DNA of 64,000 bases from Dietzia natronolimnaea (GCF_039525805.1 NZ_BAAAHZ010000003.1); one strand, 5' to 3'. Shown: positions 41,172 through 50,412, counted from the first letter of the stretch. Numbers and translations: made by a program. Notes: generated by a model not told the origin, from the sequence alone.

Positions 41172-42434
41172 ATGACCACCTTGTCCCCGCTCGCGCCCGG
41201 CAGGAGAGTCCGCTTCCTCCTGGCCGCACTCCTGTCTCTCTTCGCCCTGGCCATCTCGACGATCGCCGTCCCCGCGCCGGCCCACGCCGCCATGTCCGTG
41301 GACCAGTTCGTGGCCAAACACAATGGTGGGAAGTGGGACTTCGACGGAGCCTACGGAGCCCAGTGCGTCGACCTCATCCAGTTCTACAACCGCGATGTGG
41401 TCGGTGCGCCCCGGTTGTCCGGCAACGCCAAGGACCTCTTCGGAAACGCCTCGGGGACCCACTATCACAAGCTCGGATCCGGAACCGCGCCCGTCAAAGG
41501 CGACGTCGCGGTGTGGGGAGCCTCGGTCGGAGGTGGATACGGCCACGCCGGGATCGTCCTGGCCGACCAGGGCGGGAGCGTCCGCATCCTCAGCCAGAAC
41601 AACCACGCCCCGTACAACGGCACCACCCCGACAGAGATCATCTCGATGAGCAAAGCAGGGATCATCGGCTACCTACGGCCGAAGAACCTGACTCCGCCAG
41701 CGCCGACAGGGCACGCCCCGGTGGGCCACTTCGACTCGGTCGCCGTGGCCGAACCCGGCCGGATCGCGGTCCGCGGCTGGGCATTCGACAGGGACGACGC
41801 CGCCCGTTCGCTCGCGGTCCACGTCTACATCGGCGGTCAAGCCGGCGCTCCCGGCGTCGAGGGCCACGAGATCCGCGCTGACAAGAGCCGGCCCGACGTC
41901 AACTCGACCCACAATATCTCGGGAAACCACGGCTTCGACTCGTTCATCAACTCCAGGAAAGTGGGCTCCCAGCAGGTCTGCGCGTACGCGATCGGCGTGG
42001 GGAACGGTGGCAACGCGCTCATCAGCTGCAGGACGATCACCATCCCCGACCCCAACCCCCTGGGGAAATTCGAAACCGCCGCGTCGTCCGTCCCCGGAAC
42101 GATCAACGTCAAGGGGTGGTCATTCGACCGGAGTAAGACGAGCACTGCGCTAGAGATGCACGTCTACGTCGGCGGAGAGGCCGGGAGCGCCAACGTGGAG
42201 GTCCACAAGATCAGGGCCGATGTGGCCAGGTCCGACGTGAACAACGCACATGGGATCTCCGGGAACCACGGTTTCGACAACCGGCTCGCCGTGAAGAAGA
42301 CCGGAACCCAGAAGGTCTGTGTCTACGCCATCAATACGGGCGTCGGGTGGAACAACACCTCGCTGGGCTGCAAGACGGTGAGCATCGAGGCCGCCGCCGC
42401 GCCCGGTCTGGGCGCGGGTTCGCTGGGGAGTTGA
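41172..42434 (+). CDS. secreted CHAP-domain peptidoglycan hydrolase with two C-terminal repeats
   Basis: A 420-residue exported protein. The signal peptide covers residues 1-39 (VRFLLAALLSLFALAIST, cleavage after AHA). A CHAP domain follows with catalytic Cys65 (YGAQCVDLIQF) and His125 (GYGHAGIVL), which cleaves peptide or amide bonds in peptidoglycan. Residues about 185-292 and 297-407 are two copies of a repeat of about 105 residues with VRGWAFD, HVYIGG, SGNHGFD and two cysteines each (VCAYAI). Similar repeats occur in secreted actinobacterial proteins and may bind the envelope. Codon use is a little less GC-biased than its neighbours. The ATG at 41172 is used; an out-of-frame ATG precedes it. 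Confidence 0.88.
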   Translation: MTTLSPLAPGRRVRFLLAALLSLFALAISTIAVPAPAHAAMSVDQFVAKHNGGKWDFDGAYGAQCVDLIQFYNRDVVGAPRLSGNAKDLFGNASGTHYHKLGSGTAPVKGDVAVWGASVGGGYGHAGIVLADQGGSVRILSQNNHAPYNGTTPTEIISMSKAGIIGYLRPKNLTPPAPTGHAPVGHFDSVAVAEPGRIAVRGWAFDRDDAARSLAVHVYIGGQAGAPGVEGHEIRADKSRPDVNSTHNISGNHGFDSFINSRKVGSQQVCAYAIGVGNGGNALISCRTITIPDPNPLGKFETAASSVPGTINVKGWSFDRSKTSTALEMHVYVGGEAGSANVEVHKIRADVARSDVNNAHGISGNHGFDNRLAVKKTGTQKVCVYAINTGVGWNNTSLGCKTVSIEAAAAPGLGAGSLGS

Positions 42435-42458
42435 CGCTCTCCAGCTCTGCACGTGACA

Positions 42459-42487
42459 CGGGGCGCACCGGATTCCGGTGCGCCCCG
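42459..42487. terminator. terminator between CHAP gene and lipase gene
   Basis: A perfect 13-bp stem (CGGGGCGCACCGG and complement) with a 3-nt loop lies in the 69-nt gap between convergent genes. Confidence 0.85.
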
Positions 42488-42503
42488 CTCCGCGGACCCG
42501 ACC

Positions 42504-43367
42504 TCAGCCCAACCGCGCGTCCAGCCACTCCCCGAGCGCCGCGTACGCCTGGTCCGCACACAGGTCGTTGAACAGCTCGTGCAGGCCGCCCTCGAACTCC
42601 CGATAGGTGATCTCCGGCCGCGGGTCGTGGTCCGATCCCGCGACCTGGGCGAACCGGCGCGCACCCGTCGGTGAGGTGATGGAGTCCGCAGAACCGTTGA
42701 TCACCAGGGTCGGCAACCGCAGGGCGCTCGAGCGCTCCAGGAACTTCTGCCCGCCCGCGAGCAGCGTCCCGGCGGCCAGCGCCGGGACCCCCTTGTGGTG
42801 CACGAGCGGGTCGGAGGTGTAGTCCGCCACGTACTCGGGAACGCGGGAGATCTCGTTCGGGTCCAGCTTCTCCACCGGGAGGAACGGCAGGAGGCGGGCG
42901 ATCACCGGGGCCGCCGCCCGGAGCGGCGCGGGTGTGCTCTCGCCCACGACGATGCCGGGAGAGGACAGGATCAGTCCCGCCAGGTCCCACGGACGCCGGA
43001 GTGCGGACTCCCCGGCGATCAACCCGCCCATCGAGTGCCCCATGAGGAGACGGGGCAGGGACCCGGTCCCCACGCCCTCGGGGGTCCGGGTCCATTCCAG
43101 GACCGCGTCGCGGACGGCCAGGTTGTCCCGGATGTGGGTCTGAGTGTCGACCCTGGCCCGCGGTCCGGGGGCCGTGCCGTGCCCCCGGAGGTCGTAGGTG
43201 ACCACGTTCACGCCGCGGTCCACCAGGAATCCCACCGTCCGCCCGTACCGGCCGGAGTGCTCACCGAAGCCGTGGACCAGCAGGAGCAGGGCCCGGGGAG
43301 TCTCGGCGTGGTGCAGGGTCGCCTGCAGGCCGGAGGTACCGGGGACGGGGATGACGGTCTCACGCAT
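42504..43367 (-). CDS. alpha/beta hydrolase, monoacylglycerol lipase-like
   Basis: A 287-residue serine hydrolase resembling mycobacterial Rv0183. The oxyanion-hole motif HGFGEHSGRY is at residues 32-41 and YDLRGHG at 58-64. The nucleophile is Ser112 in GHSMGG, the acid Asp228 in INGSADSIT and the base His263 in EGGLHELF. The expected reaction is hydrolysis of monoacylglycerols in lipid turnover. There is no signal peptide. It is divergent from the serine-hydrolase lipoprotein gene with 161 bp between starts. Confidence 0.92.
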   Translation of the reverse strand: MRETVIPVPGTSGLQATLHHAETPRALLLLVHGFGEHSGRYGRTVGFLVDRGVNVVTYDLRGHGTAPGPRARVDTQTHIRDNLAVRDAVLEWTRTPEGVGTGSLPRLLMGHSMGGLIAGESALRRPWDLAGLILSSPGIVVGESTPAPLRAAAPVIARLLPFLPVEKLDPNEISRVPEYVADYTSDPLVHHKGVPALAAGTLLAGGQKFLERSSALRLPTLVINGSADSITSPTGARRFAQVAGSDHDPRPEITYREFEGGLHELFNDLCADQAYAALGEWLDARLG

Positions 43368-43487
43368 GCGCCGAGACTAGCGCCCGGAGGCCGCCGGCCT
43401 CCCCCAAAGGTGCCAACCGGTTCTCCACCTCCGGCCTCAAGACCGGCGGCCGCGCGCGGACGAGCATGGAACCGGTCAGAGGATTCT

Positions 43488-43506
43488 GTCCGGACGCGGT
43501 CCGGAC
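43488..43506. promoter_or_regulatory. double GTCCGGAC palindrome upstream of the serine hydrolase gene
   Basis: Two perfect copies of the 8-bp palindrome GTCCGGAC are separated by GCG and end 22 nt before the GTG start. The position between promoter and ribosome-binding site suggests an operator, perhaps for the NarL-type regulator encoded downstream. Confidence 0.5.
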
Positions 43507-43528
43507 ACCCACAGCGCAGGAGGTCCCC

Positions 43529-45610
43529 GTGGTTCCCACCACCCTCGCACCGGCGCCGGAGCCCACCTCCGGTCGCCGCGGCACCCGGCTCACTCGCCGG
43601 ACTCGGCGCGCGGCCGCCGCGGCGCTCGGCGCGGTCGTGTTCGCGACACTCGGCGCCTGCGGATCGGCGGAACCACCGCCCGACCCGCACCCCTCCCCGC
43701 CGGCCCTCGCCGCCGACCTGACCCGAGCGGACGTGGACGCGTGGCTCGACCGGACGATACCGCCGGCGCTCGAGTCCGGACGGATCGCGGGAGCGACCGT
43801 CTCCGTCGTGCGCGACGGCGAGATCCTCACCGCCCGCGGCTTCGGCGAGGCCGACGTCGCCGCCGGGACCGTCGTCGACCCGGAGACCACCCTGTTCCGG
43901 GTGGGGTCGGTGTCGAAGATGGTGACAGCGACCGCCGTGATGCAGCTCGTCGAACGCGGCGAGGTCGACCTGGACACCGACGTCGAGCAGTACACCGGCC
44001 TCGACCTTCCCCACGACCACCCCGTGACGCTGCGGCACCTGCTCAGCCACACCCCCGGGTACGAGGAGCGCGCCGCCGGCCTCTTCGTCACGCCGGGAGC
44101 GAGCGTGGACCTGCGCCGCGCCCTGGTGGAGGACCCTCCCGCCCAGGTGTACGAGCCGGGCACCACGCCCGCGTACTCCAACTACGGCAACGCGCTCGCC
44201 GGGTATGTGGTGGAGGCCGTGAGCGGCGTGCCGTTCGAGGACTACGTCGACCGGAACATCCTCGCCCCGGTCGGGATGACGTCGTCGTCCTTCGACCAAC
44301 CCCTCCCGGATCACCTGGCGGCGCACGTCGCCCAGGGGTACCCGACCTCGGACGGGCAGGCGATCCCCTTCGAGGTGGTCGGGGTGCCGCCCGCGGGCGC
44401 GTTGAGCGCCACGGCCACGGACATGGCCCGGTTCATGCTCGCCCATCTCGGCCACCCCGCCGGCGACGGCGCGGGCACGGGCGCGGGCGCGGGCACGGGC
44501 GCGGGGATCCTCAGCGACGAGACCCTCCGGCTCATGCGGGAGCCCGCCCTCGACTCCGACACCCTGGGCGCCCTGGCCTCCGGCCCGAGGATGGGTCTGG
44601 GCTGGTTCGACGAATCCCGCAACGGACGGGCCGTCGTCGGGCACGGTGGCGACACCCTCGCGTTCCACTCCCACATGCAGCTGTGGCCCGACGACGACAC
44701 GGGTGTCTTCGTCTCCTTCAACAGCACCGGCGTCGACGCCGCCGCGCTGCTGTTGCGCGAGGACCTGCTCGACGGGTTCGCCGACCGATACCTCCCCTCC
44801 GTCGGCGCGACCCCCGGCACCGTCGATCCGGCGACCCCCGGCACCGTCGACCCCGCGACCCGGGCGGAGCACGCCCGAACCCTCGCCGGCACCTACGAGA
44901 GCACGCGCGGATTCCACACCACGTTCCTCACCGTGGCCGGACCCCTCCAACCGATCCGGGCGGAGGTCGTCGACGGCGACAGGGTGCGGTTCTCCCCCGG
45001 GGTGGCGCTGCGGTCCACCGTTTATGAGGAGGCGGAGCCGTGGCTGTACCGGGAGGTCGACGGCCACCGGGTCCTCGCGGTACGGACGGACGCCGACGGT
45101 CGGGTGCAGCTCATCGGCCACGACTCGGCGATGTCGCTGGAGCCGGTGAGCGCAGCCCGGGCGGTGGCGCTGCCGGGGCTCGCCGGCGGACTCGTGGTGC
45201 TGCTGGCGACCGTCCTGGCGTGGCCCGTCGCGGCCGTGATCCGTCGGGTGCGCACAGGCCGCGGGGCTCCCCACGGTGACGCGCCGGCCGGCGGCCTGGC
45301 CCGGGTCCCGCGCATTCTGACCGGGCTCGCGGCCCTGGCGGCGATCCTGGGAATGCTCACCTGGGCCTACGTCGTCACCGCCGTCATGGGCATGGAGGCG
45401 GTGCCGACGGCGGTGATCCGGACGGCGCAAGCCCTCACCGCCCTGGGAGTACTCGGCCTGCCCGCCTCGGTGTGGCGGGTGGCCGCCGAGATCCGCACCC
45501 GCTCGGGGTGGGTCCGCCCGACCGCCGCGGCCGTGGTGCTGCTCGGGTTCGCGGCGTTCACGTTCGGCGCGGTCGAATTCCTGCTCCTGTCCCCTGACAT
45601 CAGCTACTGA
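43529..45610 (+). CDS. membrane-anchored beta-lactamase-fold serine hydrolase
   Basis: A 693-residue protein. A perfect AGGAGG site precedes the GTG start. An N-terminal signal ends in the lipobox LGAC (Cys44). The beta-lactamase/penicillin-binding-like domain has SVSK (Ser127, Lys130) and YSN (Tyr216-Asn218), with a late GHGGDT in place of the KTG box. After about residue 440 comes a beta-rich segment, then four transmembrane helices (GLAGGLVVLLATVLAWPV, ILTGLAALAAILGMLTW and others). It faces the exterior. Likely roles are cleavage of D-amino peptides or esters, and not drug resistance. Short Thr-Pro-Gly and Gly-Thr-Gly-Ala repeats sit in linkers. It is followed by a two-component system 17 nt later. 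Confidence 0.88.
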   Translation: MVPTTLAPAPEPTSGRRGTRLTRRTRRAAAAALGAVVFATLGACGSAEPPPDPHPSPPALAADLTRADVDAWLDRTIPPALESGRIAGATVSVVRDGEILTARGFGEADVAAGTVVDPETTLFRVGSVSKMVTATAVMQLVERGEVDLDTDVEQYTGLDLPHDHPVTLRHLLSHTPGYEERAAGLFVTPGASVDLRRALVEDPPAQVYEPGTTPAYSNYGNALAGYVVEAVSGVPFEDYVDRNILAPVGMTSSSFDQPLPDHLAAHVAQGYPTSDGQAIPFEVVGVPPAGALSATATDMARFMLAHLGHPAGDGAGTGAGAGTGAGILSDETLRLMREPALDSDTLGALASGPRMGLGWFDESRNGRAVVGHGGDTLAFHSHMQLWPDDDTGVFVSFNSTGVDAAALLLREDLLDGFADRYLPSVGATPGTVDPATPGTVDPATRAEHARTLAGTYESTRGFHTTFLTVAGPLQPIRAEVVDGDRVRFSPGVALRSTVYEEAEPWLYREVDGHRVLAVRTDADGRVQLIGHDSAMSLEPVSAARAVALPGLAGGLVVLLATVLAWPVAAVIRRVRTGRGAPHGDAPAGGLARVPRILTGLAALAAILGMLTWAYVVTAVMGMEAVPTAVIRTAQALTALGVLGLPASVWRVAAEIRTRSGWVRPTAAAVVLLGFAAFTFGAVEFLLLSPDISY

Positions 45611-45627
45611 CGGCCCGGTACGACAAG

Positions 45628-46905
45628 ATGTCCGTCATGCGCACCGACCAGCTCACCGCCCCCGGGGCCTGGTGGGATGCACGCCTGACCAGGCTGGGGG
45701 TCCGCGGGCCGGTGGCCCGTGACGCGCTGCTCGCGGTGGCGGTCGCCGCGGTCATGGCCGTGCTCGTCCTCACGGCCATGCGGTACGCGCCGCCCGACCT
45801 CGCCCCCGCCGAGGGGACGGTGACGTGGTTCGTGGTGATCGTCGTGGTCCAGTCCCTGGCACTCGTGCTGCGGCGGGTACGCGTGGGGTGGTGCGCGGCG
45901 CTGGTGATCGGCACCCAGGTCGGCCTGGTGGCGCTCGACCCGGAGGTCTCGGTGAGAGGGGTCGCGGGGGTCGTCGTGGCGGTGACTCTCGGGACGATGT
46001 TCCCGGCCGGGCGGGCGCTGCGGATGGCCGTCGCCGCGACACTGGTGGAGGCCGCGGCGGTCGCGGCGGTCTCCCTCGCCCGGGGCGCAGGGGTCGGGCT
46101 CGTGATCGAGCACGTGATCTCCACAGTCGTGGTGTGGATGGCATCGGTACTGATCGGGGTGTATCTTGCCACGCGACGGGACCACCTGCAGCTCGTGCAG
46201 GAGCGCGCCGACCGGCTCGAGCGGGACCGGGACGCCCGGGTGAGGTCGGCCGTCGCCGAGGAGCGGGCCCGCCTGGCCCGCGAGCTGCACGACGTCGCGG
46301 CCCACCACCTGTCGGGGATGGTGGTCCAGGCCGCGGCGGTGGAGCGGCTCGTCGGCCGCGACCCCGACGCCGCGCGGGCCGGGGCCGTGTGGTTGCGGGA
46401 CCAGGGCCGCGAGACCCTCGACAACCTGCGACAGATGGTCGGGCTGCTGCGCGAGGACTCCGGGGAGGCCGGGGACCGCGACGGACTGGCGCCCCTGCCG
46501 GGGATCGCGGCGCTCGACCACCTGACCAGGACGGCCCGGGCCCTCGGGGACCGGGTGACCGTCGGGTTCGTCGGCGACCCGGTCCCCCTCCCGACCCTCG
46601 TGGACGTGTCGGTGTTCAGGGTGGCGCAGCAGGCCGTGACGAACGCCCGGCAGCACGCGGGCGGCGCGGAGGTGACGGTGCGGGTGACCTACGAGGTCGA
46701 CGGGGTGGTGCTCGAGGTGCACAACGGTCCCGCCCTCGAGGGTCCGGCACCGGTCCGCGGCACGCACGGCGGGACCGGACTGGCGGTGATGCGCGAGCGC
46801 GCGGACCTCGTCGGGGGAACCCTCGACGCGGGTGGGACCGACGACGGCGGGTGGAGGGTGCGGCTGCGGGTCCCCGTGGCCACGGATGACGGGGGGCGCG
46901 CATGA
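45628..46905 (+). CDS. NarL-family sensor histidine kinase
   Basis: A 425-residue kinase with about five N-terminal helices (from RDALLAVAVAAVMAVLVLTA to the helix before YLATRRDHLQL) and no large extracellular domain, so it probably senses a membrane-related signal. The HisKA_3 phospho-acceptor is in RLARELHDVAAHHLSGMV, and the HATPase has NARQHAGG and GGTGLAVMRERADLVGG. The stop overlaps the regulator start by 4 nt (ATGA). A second ATG lies 3 codons into the ORF. Confidence 0.93.
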   Translation: MSVMRTDQLTAPGAWWDARLTRLGVRGPVARDALLAVAVAAVMAVLVLTAMRYAPPDLAPAEGTVTWFVVIVVVQSLALVLRRVRVGWCAALVIGTQVGLVALDPEVSVRGVAGVVVAVTLGTMFPAGRALRMAVAATLVEAAAVAAVSLARGAGVGLVIEHVISTVVVWMASVLIGVYLATRRDHLQLVQERADRLERDRDARVRSAVAEERARLARELHDVAAHHLSGMVVQAAAVERLVGRDPDAARAGAVWLRDQGRETLDNLRQMVGLLREDSGEAGDRDGLAPLPGIAALDHLTRTARALGDRVTVGFVGDPVPLPTLVDVSVFRVAQQAVTNARQHAGGAEVTVRVTYEVDGVVLEVHNGPALEGPAPVRGTHGGTGLAVMRERADLVGGTLDAGGTDDGGWRVRLRVPVATDDGGRA

Positions 46906-47558
46906 TCCGGGTGGCGCTGGTCGACGACCAGGCGGTGGTGCGCGCCGGGTTCCGGGTACTGCTGGAGGAGGCGGCGGACCTCGACGTGGTCGGGGAGGCG
47001 TCCAGCGGCCCCGAGGCCGTCACCATGGTGCGCCGCACCCGACCCGACGTCGTCTGCATGGACGTGCGGATGCCCGGCGGGGACGGACTCACCGCGACCC
47101 GGCAGATCGTCGCCGAACGAGACGGCGACCTGCCCGCCGTACTCGTGGTGACGACCTTCGATCTAGACGACTACGTGTTCGGGGCCCTGGAGGCCGGGGC
47201 CAGCGGATTCATCCTCAAGGACTGCGACCCCGCCGAGCTCGCGAAGGCCATCCGACGCCTCGCCAGCGGGGAGGGGATGGTCGACCAGTCCGTGACCCGG
47301 CGCGTGATCGCCGAGTTCGCCCGCCGGCGCCGGGCCCCCGACCCCGCGGAGGCCGCCGGCCCCCTCACCCCCCGCGAACGTGACATCGTCCGGCTGCTCG
47401 CCGAGGGCATGTCCAACGCCGAGATCGCGGCCGCCCTCCACGTGGAACAGTCCACCGTGAAGTCACACCTGGGGCGGGCCATGACCAAGCTCGGCACCAG
47501 GGACCGTCTACAGACCGTGGTGTGGGCCTACCGGACGGGGGTCGCCGGCGGGGCGTGA
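46902..47558 (+). CDS. NarL-family response regulator
   Basis: A 218-residue cytoplasmic regulator. The receiver domain has the acidic pair in LVDDQ (Asp8, Asp9), phospho-acceptor Asp54 in CMDVRMPG and Lys in FILKDCDP. The LuxR-type HTH begins LTPRERDIVRLLAEGMSN, with recognition helix QSTVKSHLGRAMTKLG. It is co-translated with the kinase and probably controls the serine-hydrolase gene in the same operon. It is convergent with purB, 6 nt away. Confidence 0.95.
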   Translation: MIRVALVDDQAVVRAGFRVLLEEAADLDVVGEASSGPEAVTMVRRTRPDVVCMDVRMPGGDGLTATRQIVAERDGDLPAVLVVTTFDLDDYVFGALEAGASGFILKDCDPAELAKAIRRLASGEGMVDQSVTRRVIAEFARRRRAPDPAEAAGPLTPRERDIVRLLAEGMSNAEIAAALHVEQSTVKSHLGRAMTKLGTRDRLQTVVWAYRTGVAGGA

Positions 47559-47564
47559 CTCCCG

Positions 47565-49022
47565 CTAGAGGATCGAGCCCGGGGCGTACCCGGCGGCCTC
47601 CGGGTACCGGGCCACGAGTGCCTCGACGCGGGCGGCCACGGCGTCGACCTGATCACCGGCGGCACCGATGAACGCGGCGCGATCGGCCAGTGCCCCCTCG
47701 AGCGCCGCGCGGTCCAGCGGCAGCCGGTCGTCGGCGGCGAGCCGGTCGACGAGGTCGGGCTCGCGGCCCTCCTCCCGCATCGCCAACGCCACCGCCACCG
47801 CGTTCTCCTTGATCGCCTCGTGCGCGACCTCTCGGCCGACCCCGGCCCGGACGGCCGCCATGAGGACCTTGGTGGTGGCGAGGAACGGCAGGTAGCGCTG
47901 GAGCTCCTTGTCGATCACGGCCGGGTACGCCCCGAACTCGTCGAGCACGGTCAGGAACGTCTCGAACATGCCGTCCAGCGCGAAGAACGCATCCGGCAGA
48001 GCGACACGACGCACCACCGAGCAGAAGACGTCGCCCTCGTTCCACTGCGCGCCGGCGAGCTCGGCGGCCATGGAGCCGTACCCGCGGAGGACCACCTGGA
48101 GCCCGTTGACCCGCTCGCAGGACCGGGTGTTCATCTTGTGCGGCATCGCCGACGACCCGACCTGGCCGGGCTGGAAACCCTCGGTGACCAGCTCGTGTCC
48201 GGCCATCAGCCGGATCGTGTGGGCCAGCGAGGACGGGCCGGCGCCCAACTGGACCAGCGCGGAGACGACCTCGTGGTCGAGGGACCGCGGGTACACCTGG
48301 CCGACCGAGTCCAGGGTCCGGGAGAAGCCCAGGTGCCCGGCGATGCGGCTCTCGAGCTCCGACATCTTCCCGGCGTCGCCCCCGAGCAGGTCGAGCATGT
48401 CCTGCGCGGTGCCCATCGGGCCCTTGATACCGCGCAGGGGGTACCGCTCCATCAGTGAGTCGACCCGCTCGAGCGCCAACAGCAGCTCATCGGCCGCGGA
48501 GGCGAAGCGCTTGCCCAGGGTGGTGGCCTGCGCGGCGACGTTGTGGCTGCGGCCGGCCATCACCTGGTCGCGGTGCGCCACCGCGTGCTCGGCCAACCGG
48601 CGAACCGCCGCCACCCCGCGGTCGCGGACCAACTCGAGGGAGCGGATCACCTGGAGCTGCTCGACGTTCTCGGTGAGGTCCCGGCTCGTCATTCCCTTGT
48701 GGATCTGCTCGTGTCCGGCGAGGGCGTTGAACTCCTCGATCCGGGCCTTGACATCGTGCCGGGTCACCCGCTCGCGCTCGGCGATCGACGCCAGGTCCAC
48801 GCGATCGATCACGGCCTCGTAGGCCTCGATCACACCGTCGGGAACGGTGACTCCCAGATCACGCTGAGCGCGCAGGACGGCGATCCACAGCTGCCGCTCG
48901 AGCACGATCTTGTGCTCGGCGGACCACAGAGTGGCCAGGTCGGCGCTCGCGTAGCGCGAGGCGAGGACGTTGGAGATCCGGGGCTTGGTGGCCCGGGCGG
49001 GTACGGCGTTCTGGGCGGTCAC
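47565..49022 (-). CDS. purB: adenylosuccinate lyase
   Basis: PurB removes fumarate from SAICAR and from adenylosuccinate. The 485-residue enzyme has the fumarase/aspartase fold: RHDVKARIEEFNALAGHEQIHKG with a catalytic His, KGMTSRDLTENVEQ, and the mobile signature loop GSSAMPHKMNTRSCE with the catalytic Ser. It is closer to the longer actinobacterial type. It starts with a GTG and lies 21 nt after a 47-codon ORF that is itself coupled to an aminotransferase gene. Confidence 0.96.
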   Translation of the reverse strand: MTAQNAVPARATKPRISNVLASRYASADLATLWSAEHKIVLERQLWIAVLRAQRDLGVTVPDGVIEAYEAVIDRVDLASIAERERVTRHDVKARIEEFNALAGHEQIHKGMTSRDLTENVEQLQVIRSLELVRDRGVAAVRRLAEHAVAHRDQVMAGRSHNVAAQATTLGKRFASAADELLLALERVDSLMERYPLRGIKGPMGTAQDMLDLLGGDAGKMSELESRIAGHLGFSRTLDSVGQVYPRSLDHEVVSALVQLGAGPSSLAHTIRLMAGHELVTEGFQPGQVGSSAMPHKMNTRSCERVNGLQVVLRGYGSMAAELAGAQWNEGDVFCSVVRRVALPDAFFALDGMFETFLTVLDEFGAYPAVIDKELQRYLPFLATTKVLMAAVRAGVGREVAHEAIKENAVAVALAMREEGREPDLVDRLAADDRLPLDRAALEGALADRAAFIGAAGDQVDAVAARVEALVARYPEAAGYAPGSIL

Positions 49023-49043
49023 GCCCCCAGTATCGCAGCCCGG

Positions 49044-49187
49044 TCAGGAGATCATCGAGCCGCCGGTGGACCCGGCGAGGATCTCGCGCGCGTTGAGGTA
49101 GACCTGATCCACCGTCAGCGGCGCCTCGAGCAACAGCCACGGGCGGGTGATGTAGACGATGGTGGTGATGATCTCGGCGGAACCCAT
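49044..49187 (-). CDS. 47-residue ORF between aminotransferase gene and purB
   Basis: The ORF starts MGSAEIITTIVYITRPW, continues LLLEAPLTVDQVYLNAREIL and ends AGSTGGSMIS. Codon third positions are almost all G or C, as in real genes here. It begins 9 nt after the aminotransferase stop and ends 21 nt before the purB start on the same strand, with no Shine-Dalgarno, so translation would depend on re-initiation. The N-terminal part is amphipathic or hydrophobic. No family is recognised. Confidence 0.6.
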   Translation of the reverse strand: MGSAEIITTIVYITRPWLLLEAPLTVDQVYLNAREILAGSTGGSMIS

Positions 49188-49196
49188 GCGCCGACG

Positions 49197-50390
49197 TTAA
49201 CCCGTGGGCGGCTGACGCGGGACCAGTACGGCCTCCAGTCGGTCCATCGCCTCGGCGATCTCGGCGGTGTCCCCGGCGAAGCTCAGGCGCACCGTGTGCC
49301 GACCGTCGACGGTGTCGAAGTCGACGCCGGGTGTCAGCGCGACCCCCGTGCGTTCGAGGATCTCCGCGCACCACGCCACCGAGTCGTCGGTCCACTGCGA
49401 GACGTCGAAGTAGGTGTAGAAGGCTCCGTCGGGAGGTGCGGTCTCCCCCACCCCGAGTCCGGCGAGTCGGCGCAGCACGAGCTCGCGGTTCCGGGCGTAC
49501 CGCTCCACGTGTGAGTCGAGCTCGGCTGCCGAGTCCTCGGTGAACGCGGCGACGGCGGCGAACTGGGCGTGCGCGGGCGGGCAGATGGTGAGGTTGCCGA
49601 TGAGCCGGTCCACGGGGGCGCCCAGGTACCGCGGCAGCAGCATCCACCCGATCCGCCAGCCGGTCATGGAGAAGTATTTGGACACCGAGCCCATCACCAC
49701 GGACTCGCGGCTCGTCCGCCATGCGCTCGCGCACTCCCGGCCGTAGGTGACGCCGTGGTAGATCTCGTCGCTGACCAGCAACGTGCCGTTGGCCTCGCAC
49801 CAGCGCGCGAGGGCGGCGAGCTCGGCGGCGTCGATGATCGTCCCGGTCGGGTTGGCGGGACTGGCCACGATGAGGCCGGCGGGCGGGTGGCCCAGCTCCG
49901 CCGTGACCGCCTCGAGCTGCGCGACCGTGGGTTGGTACCGGGTCCCGGGGCCGCAGGCGATCTCGTGGACAAGGCAGCCCAGGGCCTGGAGGGTGTTGCG
50001 GTAGGCGGGGTACCCGGGGCGGGCCATGACAACGGTGTCCCCGGGATCGAACGCGGCCAGGAAGAGCACCGTGAATCCGCCGGACGACCCGGTGGTGACG
50101 ACGACGTCGTCGGCGGTCACCTCGACACCGTCCACCCGCCGGTGGTGGTCCGCGATCGCCTCCCGGAGCGGTCGGATTCCGATCGCCTCGGTGTAGCCGA
50201 GGATCTCGCCGTCCACCGCGCGCCGTGCGGCCTCCAGCACCGGACCGGGTGCCGGGGTCGAGGGCTGCCCGGCACACAGGGAGATCACGTCGCCGTGGGT
50301 CTCCTGACGCCGCGCCGCCGCGGCCAGGACACTCATGACGTGGAACGGCTCGACGGCCGACCTGAGAGAGGGGGTACGCGCGACGCTCAT
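49197..50390 (-). CDS. class I/II PLP-dependent aminotransferase
   Basis: A 397-residue fold-type I aminotransferase. Features are GQPSTPAPGPVLEAAR and YTEAIGIRPLREAIADHH at the N-terminus, TTGSSGGFTVLFLAAFDPGD for the PLP phosphate, SPANPTGTI (Asn), SDEIYHGVTYG (Asp and Tyr), and the Schiff-base Lys in VMGSVSKYFSMTGWRIGW. It belongs to the aspartate/alanine-type family like the mycobacterial Rv0858c group; the amino donor is not predictable. It is between the DASS transporter gene and the 47-codon ORF on the same strand. Confidence 0.92.
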   Translation of the reverse strand: MSVARTPSLRSAVEPFHVMSVLAAAARRQETHGDVISLCAGQPSTPAPGPVLEAARRAVDGEILGYTEAIGIRPLREAIADHHRRVDGVEVTADDVVVTTGSSGGFTVLFLAAFDPGDTVVMARPGYPAYRNTLQALGCLVHEIACGPGTRYQPTVAQLEAVTAELGHPPAGLIVASPANPTGTIIDAAELAALARWCEANGTLLVSDEIYHGVTYGRECASAWRTSRESVVMGSVSKYFSMTGWRIGWMLLPRYLGAPVDRLIGNLTICPPAHAQFAAVAAFTEDSAAELDSHVERYARNRELVLRRLAGLGVGETAPPDGAFYTYFDVSQWTDDSVAWCAEILERTGVALTPGVDFDTVDGRHTVRLSFAGDTAEIAEAMDRLEAVLVPRQPPTG

Positions 50391-50412
50391 GCCCCCGACG
50401 CTATCGCCCCCG

